A program made the translations under genes and the position numbers. A model generated the notes under the pieces. The model did not search any database. It worked only from the letters and a program-made list of their open reading frames with translations, and was not told the DNA's origin. A stretch of 64,000 bases of DNA from Rhopalosiphum padi. Lineage: Eukaryota > Arthropoda > Insecta > Hemiptera > Aphididae. Shown here in pieces: positions 47,450 to 59,136 of this stretch. The stretch lies in assembly GCF_020882245.1 (NCBI RefSeq), contig NC_083597.1, forward strand, positions 34,202,652-34,266,651, written 5' to 3'. Position 1 is the first letter of the stretch, and each line of letters begins with the position of its first letter.

Positions 47450-49168
47450 CATAATATAGGTGGTAAAACATATTTTATAGATTTATTTAAAAGCGTCCAC
47501 AAAATTATTAGGGATTTTTATAACATACCCATAATCAAAGTCGTAGAGAAAGGTGTAATTATTTTATCTCTATATTGCAGACAAAACGAGATATAATATA
47601 CATACGCGAAAAAATTACAGTTTTCACATGAGAGATTCTCAAACCATTTAAAAGTCATGATAATACAACTATTGTACCAAAGCAAAAATAATACCAATCT
47701 ATACGCATTATGGGTTACATATACTCGTATATGAAACTCGAGCATTTCTTCATATAACAAATTATAAGATTATCCATTGCATTTTACGTTAAAAACCGTC
47801 CGCAAATTTTAAAACAGGTTAAATGTAATGTAAAAATATATCAGACAACCGGTTTCGAGTGTTAGAAGAAATGTTAAAAACGTTGGATAAATTATGTAAT
47901 TAATCTGAATTTGAAAAAAATAATAATTTAAGATACAGTGGGTAAATATTTTTCATTAAATTATTAATACAATTATATGAGAAATAATTTATTCTTGCTT
48001 TTCCATTTTTTTTCATATTAATGCTAGGTATGTCTACATTATGTTGTCCAACTGCAGTACTTGACATTTATGAAATAAGTATATCACAATGATAATCACA
48101 GTGGTACTTTTTTTTTGTAAGTTGTATTTTATTACATTCATGGTTGCACCTACACTAAACCTAAATACGTCTTTTATGATTGACGTTGAAATTCGATTAA
48201 CTCCACGAGCCAAAATGGTTTCAGGCGAATCACGCCTCCCGCTTACTCTTTTACTCAAACATCGATCTAATTTACATACGTGTCAATTAGCAAAATGAAA
48301 TAAAGTAGTTTTAAATAAGTAATAACACATATTATTATAAACTTGCTGGTACGAACCACGCGTCGGAGCTTCGACTTAATGACAATATTAATAAAGTTTC
48401 TTCAGTATAAACAACATTGTTTGATTTTCTGATTGCTCGAGTACGCCACAAATTCGATTGATCAACAAACAATCTCATAAATTATTATTAATAATACTAG
48501 TTATATTCCTTGAAATAATTTCCCGTGTGTCCCGATCAAACGAGTAAATATATTATAACGTTTATAACATAAAAATATATTTTTCTTAGCTCTGCGTTAA
48601 CCACGTAATACATTATCATCATCATAATTTGTAATTTAACGATTATTCTGTTACATAAACAAGTCAGAAACGATATAGTAGATATACGTGGTTCGACGGA
48701 CTCAACGATCAACAATATAATATTATGAATGTTCAAAACTCATATGTCAATAATGGTTTATTTTTTTAACACAACATAACAATAACATTATAATAGGTTT
48801 TTGGTTTATATAAATGCGAAATTAAATATAATAAGACTTATGGCGTTTGAATATTTCCCCAGGACGATGACTCCTTTGTCTTAGAATAATAATAATAATG
48901 GTAATGGTATAATAATAATAAATACTGCAATAATAAATATGCAAAACGATTTTCGTTATACCCGGTGAACATAAAAGAATGTTTCTAGAGCTCCAGAGAG
49001 TAGGAAAATAGGCGTGGTTAATAACCACCAGGCAATTAACATTACATGCATAGGTGTCACTCGTAATTCTTCTGGTTAACTGTATGTAGATTCCCATTTG
49101 CATGCTTCAAGAGCCCCCGCAGCTGCTGCCAGCTTCTATATGCTATTACAATGATGATAATAAATGTA

Positions 49169-49183
49169 TTTTTTTTTTTTTTT
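49169..49183. repeat. Poly(T)15 run
   Basis: A homopolymer of 15 T residues. Confidence 0.85.
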
Positions 49184-51772
49184 ATACTCTTTTTATTTTG
49201 TTCGTCTTCAACCCAAACTTTTCTACGATTTATTTTCAATTAAATATTTCAAACAAATTTTTAAAAATGTTGACAATTTTATTAAAACTCCGTTCAATAA
49301 TAATTTATTTGTTGCAACAATTGTTAATTATAATACTATCCCAAATTCTGGAGTGATAAAAAAATTAATTTAAACCAAATCATAGGCTAAAAATTAAAAA
49401 CATTATGGATGCGTATTTTTCTATTGTCCACTCTGTACAATAATGTGAACTTATTTATAACTTTCATTAAACATCTGTAGTATAAATTAGTATATGGATA
49501 TATTATATAAGCTACTATATACAAAATAAGCTAAAGTTACTTATTATTATTAATATTTTTAATAAAACATTTTCATTAACACTTAAAAAAACAAGAGAAA
49601 ATAAAATTTTTATGGAGTCTATTTTAACTTTAAAGATATCTTATCCTAATTTATCGTTTTTCTTTTTAAAAATATTATTATTTAATTTGTAATTTAAAAT
49701 ATTAATTAAATCCCATTGACTTAAATTTTCCAAGGAGTTTTATTAAAAAAAAATTATTATTTTAAATCAATAATATTGGTAGATAATAAATAATGTAATA
49801 CTTATGAAAAAAGTGCTTTTGAAAAGTATAACTTATTTAATATAATAGAAAAAATATATACATGAATGCAATACGATACGGCCTTATTTAGTATTAGACT
49901 ATAGTATGATTTTATTTTAAGAATAATTTTATGTAAGATATTAATAATCAATACTCATTTAGCCCATATGGTGACAAAATTATCAAAAATTGAATATTTG
50001 AATAAAAATACAGCCATACAGGATATATTATTAAACATATTAAATATAATAATATGATTGAAATTAAAAATAAGAATCATATGTTATTACTGTATAAGAA
50101 CATTATAATATACCTTTTTAGTATGATTATTACATTTTATTTCACTAATAGGTCATTGTATAAGCATGGTATTTTTTTTCTCGTTTACTATATCACGATA
50201 AAAATAAATTATTATATTTTAGTTTCTGATAACAATAGCTCTGTTGAATCATTACTAGGTATACCATAAGCCTAAAGGTACACTACAACTTCAATACAAT
50301 ATGTATAATATACATTGTATATCTAATTACTGAATGTACCACATTTTAGTGATTTCCTTCCAGCCACTCAATTATATAGGCCAATAAGAAAATCGTCATA
50401 ATAAACTTCACCACCTTGAAGCCACCGATCAAAGTGCTATAGGTCCCAGAAGTTATTTATACGTTAAGGAAAATGTAACTAACAATAGACTTTAAATATA
50501 ATATAATTTACACGCTCATCAGAGTAAAAAATAATGTCAGAATAACAAATTAGAATTAATGTAAGGAAAAAACGTAATACGAATTTCAAATAATCTCCCA
50601 GCCTACAAAAAGCATGATCATGTCAAGAAGATTGCAGTTCAGAATATTTAAAAAATAGTCACTTGATACCTAACTACTTAATATATTTAATCTTTATGTA
50701 TACGTACATTAACTAATAATTATAAACTCACCATGACCATATTAATATTAAATAATAAAATTAAAATTTCTTATGCCAATTTGAAATATGTATTATATGA
50801 AAATAATAATTTTTTAAGTATTTTACTAATCGATTTAAATCTTCAATGTGACATGATATCTTTACATAATAAAGTTTTTCCTTAACTCAGTCGTGTACTC
50901 GTAGGAGTAACAAAACCCATTTATCATAATATCCTAAAGTTATACAGATCGTCCGTCGGTTGGGTTATGTAGGTGATTTTTATGTTTTTATATTTTTTAA
51001 ATTTAGTTTCTCAACAAGATTTACAAGGCCTGTGGATAAGACAAGATGGAAAATAACACACATAATCGTAAAGCCAGTCGTAAATTAAAAAAAAAATGAA
51101 TAGCATTGGCGGTCCTATGAATATTTTCTCACTCGCCCATGTGTTAGCCCATCGGGTATAAATTAGTATCGACAAATAAAATAGAGTTATTTATGTCCTA
51201 CGATAATCCATTATAAATCGGTGTACTGTAGATTGTTCCAAAACAGCCGACGGACTTTGACGGTTACCAGCTATACGGTAGAAATTTAAAAATATTAACT
51301 CAAAATTTGTGTAAACTTTAGTAATCAAAATAAGTAATTGTTTTTAATAAACGAAAATTACAGTAAATTTAAACTATTATTATCTCTTTACATTATAATT
51401 ATATTATGTACAATATATTTATGTCTTACGTACACACTATTACACTGTTATATATTCAATATATTAATATACTTAACAGTATAGAATATTTGTGATCGAT
51501 TAATTGTATATACATAAAACAGTATTACCAATTCGTTACACACTATACGTAAGCCACTTTTTTAGGTAAACCATATGAGTGGGTTACAGGGTTATGTTAT
51601 CAATTATGATTTAAAAGTCACTGTTATTATCAAACTTTTAAATACGATTTTGATAGAAATATAATGTATTAAGTATGAGCGTATATGACCACGAATACAT
51701 TTAAAAAAAGGTGTATGAAGATAAATTGTTAATCTGCGGAGGTCTAAAAAAATTAATCTTTCTCATTCACAG

Positions 51773-51867
51773 AAGCGCCCAATTCGGGTGAAGAAGACAA
51801 ACCGTTTACAATCATTCTTTTCCATTTTCCCCTGGACATTAATAATGATAATAATACATTTATGTAA
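51773..51867 (+). CDS. Possible 3' terminal exon (doubtful)
   Basis: A strong acceptor (aatctttctcattcacag, ending 51772) is followed by two bases and a 30-codon frame to TAA. It begins APNSGEEDKPFTIILFHFPL, acidic and then hydrophobic, with no recognised domain. A second frame is open for 42 codons across the same bases, so the reading is not forced. No preceding exon was found. Confidence 0.13.
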
Positions 51868-53880
51868 TATCCGAAAACAGAAAATATATATAGTTTTTTA
51901 GATATATATATATATGTAAGAGAATGCCGGCCTCGTTCTACGATGTCTTTGTTTCATACGTCACCGACACATTGACCCGGAACGGAAATATGTAAATATA
52001 TTTTACATTATTATATTATATTATTTTCAAAACGTCATTATTGCCACGGTTCGCCCGAGAAACTCTCCTGAATTTAAGGTTCATTGGAATGTGTCCGTAT
52101 TAATGTGCGATTTATCATACATATATACAAAGAAAAGATATCTCTCTTAGTCTGTGACTCCCGGAGCCCAGTGATGGATAGATGAGTGAAGTAATCATAA
52201 ATATGAGATATACTGAATGGATTGCTACAATAATATTAGTCAGACAGCGGTGTACAATAAATGGTCTTAAGTAAAAATATCGTTGTAAATACTTTGAATA
52301 AAAATTATAAACCAAATTATAAATGACTAAAGTACACCTCATCGGTTAGTTCTTTGGGAAAAAAATTATTTGAATGTCTCAATAAAAAATAGTTAGTATA
52401 ATATATTCGTCAAACCTATTATTATATACACTACTGAATTGTGAAGCGGTATACCACTCTTTTCTATAATATGTATGCAGAATACCTATACTGATGAGTG
52501 ATATAGCCAGTAGGCTAATAAATTGTTTAAATAAATCGAAAAACAATAATAACTATTGGGGACGGGCGAAAGTCATTTCTAAGTAGTATAGTAATTAAAT
52601 AGCTAAATTACATTATGACCCGCCGTGCGTAAAATATAAAAAAATTAATTTAAATAACTGTAAACGTCGGCATATGTATGGAACTATAAGAATGGTTTAG
52701 AAATTTGTAAATATATGAAATAAATAAATTGTATGAAACACACAAAATAATAATTATCGTATAAGAAACGCTACATTTTCATGATAAATTTTTACATTAA
52801 TCGTGAATTGTACATCATGGTATTACATAAATACGCATTATAGTGCTATATAATCACTAAAACACTAAAATATATATCAGGAAATGTAAGACATGCGAGA
52901 GCAGTCTAAATGTAATTAGTACAGCCTAATAACTTTATTATCTTTTTTCTATGCCTAATAAGCTCAACATTTTTATTAAATACATTTTATCAAATCAAGA
53001 TGTACCTATAATAATATAAATAAAAAAAAGATAGTTTTCTTTGTCCTTAATATATACACGACATACGTGTTGCATAATATTTTTACAACCTATCTATAAA
53101 TTCGTTTCCAATTGCAGCTATTGTGAAATAAAATAAGTAATAAACATTCATATACAGTCGAATTTTGAATTTGAGTGGAACAATGAGTATTGATTTTACA
53201 ACGATAGGTGGTTATTTTGTAGTAGAAAAAAACTTCAATTTTCAACTTCGATATAATTTTTAATAAGAAAATAAAAACTTGTCGATACTTTGAGGGAGGG
53301 TGATCAAAAGCAAAAATTTTAATAATAATTAGAAAAACGGGAATTTTTACACAAAATACATTTTTGCTTGTCATATGAACAGTTTTTAATTTATTTGTTT
53401 AGTCCGTATAGTATAACAGACTGTATATTATACTTATGCTATATGGACTACATGTATTCTATCAACATATAGAAGTTTTGTGGTACCTACTGTGTAAAAA
53501 TATTTAAAAACTTATCAGAATAATATTAAAATTAAATCATAACACACTGTGTAGAGGTATTTGCTTTGACGCTTTGTGAACGTTAAATAGAGAAAAAAAA
53601 CATGCCAAGATTATGACAGGATTTAAAATAGAAAACTGGTTTTCACATAAAAGACTTTTAATATGTTTTAAGTCTTCTTTTCAATATTGCGATCAACATT
53701 ATTTTAAAAATATTCTGCAACGATTATTTGCACATCATACGCATATAGGTTTCAGATGGTTAATACTATGATCTTTAACTTTAAACCTACTATTTTTTTC
53801 AAAATGTTAATCACAAAAATGTATTATTTATTTATGTCTACATATACAATATACATATTACAAATATTACAATATATTGT
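51868..53880. other. AT-rich tract, nothing recognised
   Basis: Stop-dense AT DNA with a short TA repeat at about 51902-51915. No credible ORF or element. Confidence 0.6.
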
Positions 53881-54760
53881 ACTTCCGTCGTGATAAGTAT
53901 TCGGTATTGTACCCCCCGAGGTTTCTTCCGGGATAGATTTACGCTTGTATAGAATATTTAGGAAACGCATAATGCATAATACACACAAAGGCTACGAGCG
54001 TAACGAATGCTGCAAAGGGAGGAACGATCGAACCTGCAGAGATCGACTGCATACAAAAAGTGTCTGACCGCGTTTGTCCTCGCACATATCCGGTGGCTAG
54101 AGTACATATATACGTGCTCACATCCATCTCTCGACCAAGGTAGGTACTTAGAAACTCGCCCAACTATTTTCAGAATGCTTGATAAAAAAAAATAAACATA
54201 AAGTTCACGTGAATTAACCAGCTCGAATTTGTATGCAACGCGCTAAAACGAATATTTTTTATGTTTTTTTTTGACACTGCAGTTATGATTTCTAAAACCA
54301 TATTCTTTCAAAAATGTATGACTGTAAAAACAGATTGACGGTTAGCGGTTATATGACTAACGGTGACAGTGCGAGACACCCTGTATACAGCAAAGAAAAC
54401 GCGCGGTCGGGAGAAAACAATAATTATTATTATCATGGTTTGGGGATGCGTCTGCGGTTTTTCGAATGATGTAGAGAATAAAATTAACCACACGCGTGTA
54501 TGAATTGCACAACAAGACCTATCTACCTACTTCATACCTGCAGTATAATACTGTATCCGCCGATTCGGCGCGCGCGACCGGCCACGACATGTGCATTGCG
54601 TGCCGTATACAATGCGACGACGGACCGTGACGAACGGTGATCGCGAAAGCCAAAGGGACCGCCACCGCCGGCAAAAATCGTCGGGAAAATTAGTAACGGC
54701 ATCGTATCGGCGAAAACATCTGTAAGCCGTATACGAATTTCGGCATTTACGATTTATTTT
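53881..54760. other. CpG-rich patch open on both strands
   Basis: A GC-richer, repeat-poor block. Besides the minus-strand ORF listed separately, the plus strand has a 62-codon frame that ends near a donor-like CCAAG|GTAGGT (54139). The block at 54550-54700 is highly CpG-rich without long frames and may be regulatory. Confidence 0.4.
53939..54127 (-). CDS. Hypothetical 62-aa ORF with C-terminal hydrophobic segment (doubtful)
   Basis: An ATG with G at -3 and +4 opens 62 codons to TAA. The peptide starts MDVSTYICTLATGYVRG. Near its end it has one hydrophobic stretch (core PPFAAFVTLVAFVCIMHYAF) that could be a tail membrane anchor. There is no recognised family. The plus strand over the same bases is also open in two frames, so low stop density is a sufficient explanation. 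Confidence 0.15.
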   Translation of the reverse strand: MDVSTYICTLATGYVRGQTRSDTFCMQSISAGSIVPPFAAFVTLVAFVCIMHYAFPKYSIQA

Positions 54761-55307
54761 ATATTTTTCAAAAGCGCTGTAATAATAGAATTTTATTGTG
54801 TATAGAAGAGGAGGTATTGTATACGTCTGTTGTATATTATGGAATACGGTCTAGCACTCTGGCCTAAGAAAATATTTTATACTTTACTGGTATTACCATT
54901 GCAGTATATTATTATTATTAGGTATTACAATATTTATATTTAAAATTATTTATTTTAAAACGAGACTACTATATGTCTATATTATAATATATGAGTTAAA
55001 TTAATCAAATCCAATTTATTTAGTATACTGTGCAAGAAATTTTCACCGCCGTTTCAAGAATAAAACATAAAAGAAATTCATAAATTTTTTTTCTAGCTTT
55101 ATAATTCATCTTAGCCCATTTTTTAAATAAAGTACGTGTGGCACTGTGACTTTTCCGAAATACAGAAATACTATAGTACCAATCAAAACTATTGACATCT
55201 ATCAAATATTAAACATGGGTTTTATCGACTCATGGATGTGCGTACACCATACAATGTGTCAAAGAGTTTAATAACTGATAAATTTGGACGGACTTTTCCA
55301 CATATAA
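54761..55307. other. AT-rich tract, nothing recognised
   Basis: Stop-dense AT DNA with short TTA runs. Nothing notable. Confidence 0.6.
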
Positions 55308-55580
55308 AAATATTTTATCATTTTTGACGGATATCACCAACAACTTTATAATCTCAGAAAGCATATTAAATCTACGCTGAAAATATCAACTCCGACAGAG
55401 TTCTTATCGCCTTTGGCGCCAGTCGAAGGAACTTTTTTCAGAAAAACGAATACGCTCCAGTTCCCTCATATAGCTGATAGGCGATGGCGGGACAACAGCA
55501 TTGGAAAAGATTACAAAATCAAAAACCATCTGTATGGAAAACTCTTTAGTGTCTTTACAGTGTCAGATTTACCACAGTAG
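55308..55580 (+). pseudogene. 90-codon open frame without ATG; possible exon or coding relic
   Basis: One plus-strand frame stays open from a TAA at 55305 to TAG at 55578-55580 with no methionine at all. The core reads STPTEFLSPLAPVEGTFFRK, then later PHIADRRWRDNSIGKDYK. Composition is ordinary and the DNA is less repetitive than its flanks. A modest acceptor (ataatctcag) at 55356 could start an exon, but no clear donor follows. I cannot assign a family. It may be a decayed coding piece, an exon, or a chance frame. Confidence 0.18.
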
Positions 55581-57960
55581 TAAAAAACAAATGCATGGTA
55601 CTCGCTACTGTCAATTAAAAAATAAATGACAATATTTACTGATTGTTTCTGGTGATTATCGTATCAGATGACCGTGTTATTCGAAACGATATGTTTTTTT
55701 TTAAATGAAACAAATTTTTGTCTCCTAATGACCCGTCGTCCACAACACACATTCAATCGTTTATATGCCATCACATAAAATTAGAAACTGGTTTTAAAAT
55801 GTCTCAAATTAACTCTAATGTGAAGTAGTTAATAATTAAATATATAAATAAAAAACGATATTATCTACTTCATTTCTTAATACTTAAAATTAAAAGGGAC
55901 ATTTTTCTAAATATTTAAACAATATAATTTAAATAATGTTTATTTTATATAATAAATTGTAAATAAAAGTTATACAGAATTACAGCAATAGATACCCACA
56001 ATAATATATACTATGTTCGTCATACCATATCACACTATATCAATTCAAAAAAAAATTTTAAAATATATTTTCGGAGTACATTATTTACAATCAAGTTGTA
56101 AAATATTTAATTTAAAGAAACCGGTCCAAGACAAAAAAACAGTAGTTTTAATACTTGAAACAATAATAATTTAGATATAGGTAATTACATACATACCTAT
56201 TACAAAAAACATACAAACAAATAAAATGATAGTTATTCGAAGTTGCAATTATATCAAAAATCCAATTAATCGTAAACAAAATATTAATAAAAGCACTATC
56301 TACCTACCAATTCAAATTGCAAATAGTTTGTATTATACCTATTTGATATCAATTTTAAATTATATTTGTAAGCAAAGATATAATCAACGTCTTAACTTTT
56401 AAGTTTAGATAATTTCATAATAGTAACAACAGACCTATTATATTTTATTTTCTAAATATAAATGTTTTTTTTGATTGATCTCTAAGAAATGAGGTATTCA
56501 TTTTTTATAGAACCGAATGGAAGAAAAATTTAAATAAAAAGAGTATTATGTATACATATTCTCTCATAATACCATTATATAAAATATATAAGAATTCAAA
56601 AAAAAAAAACTAATTGAAAATCTAAATAAAACTATTCATACGAATAATTAAACAGTAATATTATACTTACACAAAATTTAATTATTTAGAACTCCCATCC
56701 ATATAAATAAACTATAAAGTATAAACTATATTTATTTCATTCGAGCAATGGGAGGGATTGAACTGCAACGAGCTTGATTATCCTAGTCATTTTTCATAAA
56801 TATCTGCTTAAAAAACGTTCCCCACGTTTATGTGGTTACGCCTAGTCACGAAAACTGTTGTGGTTAAGACAATACAGATGATAAATAAATATGCTTTAAG
56901 CCCTTTTTAAGAACACCACACAAGATTGATTCATCGAGGGACCAATTTCTTTATTATTAGATAGTAGATTTTTTTTCTACCTATATCTCTAAGGTAGATA
57001 GAAACAACTAAAAACTAAGAACTACCTATAGAGACTCATAATAGTGTACCTATGCTATGTACAATAGATATAAAAATATAAAAATTGTCAGTAAATAAAT
57101 ATAATCTTATATTTTTTTAAAACACAAAATCAAAACTATAAATAAACGACCATAAACACGAAGGTTAAGATAGGGGAAATTAAATATAAAGATAAATATT
57201 AAATTAATTTTAGAAAATTTTCAATCAACACTTAGCGTTATTCATTTACAACAACTGTAAACTGTATTAATTGTAATTTTTATAATTACTTATTTATTTA
57301 AAATTATTTTATGATAAAATTCAACTCGTTTTAAATATTTTGTATTAATACTATTCAGGCTCTAAATATTCAAATATAAAGGACAATTTAAATAAATATA
57401 TGATAAACTCTAATGATACTTTAAACATGCTATACTCAATAAATTTTCTTTCAGTTAATATATAAATAACAAAGCAATTACTTTCCAAGTCGTAAAAAAA
57501 TATGTTTATCGGCTATTGCTAAGAACCTTCGATTTTTATCGTTTTTTCAATACCTATAAGTGTAAAATAATTTTAACTATCAAGAAAATAACATAAATTA
57601 TTATAAACAACACAAATTATTAAACAAGTTACAACGAAATTAAATTTGTTTTATAATATTCCTGTGATTTGCATTATAGATCATAAAAAATATTCAAAAT
57701 TGAATTTAAATGTAATATATTATAATCTATTATGCCTTAAGTATTGTATAGGTGGTATACTCTTTAATCTGTATGGCTGTACACAAGATATTGTTTTAGT
57801 AGTCGCTAGTCTGAATCAACATTAATAACAAACGTCAAGATTGGGAGATATTAAAAAAGATTCCATGAAAATAGAGGCAACATGAGTCGACAAAAAAAAT
57901 AAGACACCGATCGACACGACGATTTAATTAAAGACAATTTTAATTAAACATCGTTTATCA
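55581..57960. other. AT-rich tract, nothing recognised
   Basis: Very AT-rich, stop-dense DNA. No inverted termini, no long repeats and no exon-like frames were found. Confidence 0.6.
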
Positions 57961-59037
57961 GGCACAACGGATCATATTGATATCCTTTATGTTTTACGCT
58001 AATTCATGTTACTTTTAACAGCTGGACATCGAGCGAATATTGTTTCACCTCAGGGAGGATTCTTTTGTTTGCTTTTTTCCAGCTCGACTTAATTAGACCT
58101 CCTGACCCGATTTCAATTCAATGAAAGTAAAACAATATACTATAAGCTCATTACACTTATCATGTGTATAGCATTATATTATACTCGTATACTATCATAG
58201 TACTATATAATACACAATAACTTTTATTCGCAGAATGTTCTATAAAATGTCAGTACTTTATTAGTTTATTTGCTCAAACTCTTTTTTTCCTTTTTTCCGT
58301 TGCCAATTTATTACGAAAACGTGCCCGAATTCTTATTTACAGTAGAGGTACACTGAACATTAAAAAAGCCGCCCACGACTTCCATTAACGTCACATCGTT
58401 TGTCACAAATTTAGTACACATCGTCCTGAAAACCCGGAACTCTATTAAATACGTATTTTGGTTTCGGCAAACCCTCTCTAAAAGTATATACCTGCGCCAG
58501 CATACAAATAGCCGATTTAAACATTTTTTTTTTTTGGAAGTCTTATCTTTTTTTTTTTGTTTTTACTACTTTATTTTTTTCTTTTTCAGCCAATCTAACG
58601 CAATAGTTGTACGTTTGTGCCTAAAATAAAAAAAAACTTAACTGCGTTTATATTTTTTTTTACTACTACCACTACATAAGAAAATATAGCCTAAAGTATA
58701 CGCTTTAAAATTTAAAAACTGTTAAAGGCAAAATGTTTGGAGCACTCGATGTACTATATTACTGACTGTATTCGTGAAAGGGGTACCATTATTACGATCG
58801 TCTCTAATAAAAATACAACAACTAAGTGCATAGTATGTATTTTAAAATCTGTCGGTTGTAGTGTTCTTATAAAAAAAGAATTGTTTACACACAATAGATA
58901 GAATAAATTCAATGATCTTTATATTTATTGAAAGACATTTTTCCGGTGTAAGGTGACAGACATGTAGGTTAGGTTGAGCGGTCTTTTAAGATGTTTAAAT
59001 CGAAACCTGCACCTTTTATAATTATAGTTAAACACGT
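57961..59037. other. Repeat-poor, GC-richer patch with exon-like pieces
   Basis: Three spots stand out: a terminal-exon-like piece at 58022-58096, a pair of overlapping minus-strand ORFs at 58311-58524 (36 and 37 residues, the first starting MFKSAICMLAQVYTF), and pyrimidine-rich tracts at about 58510-58590 with strong acceptor text. It may be regulatory DNA or contain short exons. No frame is decisive. Confidence 0.35.
58022..58096 (+). CDS. Possible 3' terminal exon (very doubtful)
   Basis: A fair acceptor (gttacttttaacag, ending 58021) is followed by a 24-codon frame to TAG reading LDIERILFHLREDSFVCFFP then ARLN. A second strong acceptor (gcttttttccag) lies inside it and would open a different frame (LDLIRPPDPISIQ, then TGA). 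The alternatives and the short length leave this weak. Confidence 0.1.
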   Translation: MDIERILFHLREDSFVCFFPARLN

Positions 59038-59136
59038 TCATCTTACACACATAATCATACATTGTCGGTGTCCCTTTATGAAAACCGCGACCCCTTTGAA
59101 ACCCGAGATGCCGAAAAGTATAAACGCCGCCAGAGT
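59038..59136 (-). CDS. Possible minus-strand exon encoding a hydrophobic segment (doubtful)
   Basis: After an acceptor-like tract (ccttgattttgcag) the minus strand is open for 32 codons to TGA. It begins TLAAFILFGISGFKGVAVF, a plausible membrane helix, followed by IKGHRQC. Another minus-strand frame is open over the same region. No family is recognised and no partner exon was found. Confidence 0.12.
   Translation of the reverse strand, partial: TLAAFILFGISGFKGVAVFIKGHRQCMIMCVR

Larger units (their letters stand above)
47126..51772. other. Long AT-rich tract with TA repeats
   Basis: (TA)n repeats lie at 47378-47401 and 47432-47449 and T15 at 49169-49183. A GC-richer island at 48130-48290 is open on both strands for about 50-70 codons. 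Another at 49080-49140 is open in several frames. Neither has splice support. The rest is stop-dense. Confidence 0.5.

Noticed and set aside
58963..58976. TAGGTTAGGTT resembling insect telomere repeat (TTAGG)n
   Set aside because: Only about two units are present, which is common by chance and in promoters; no array.
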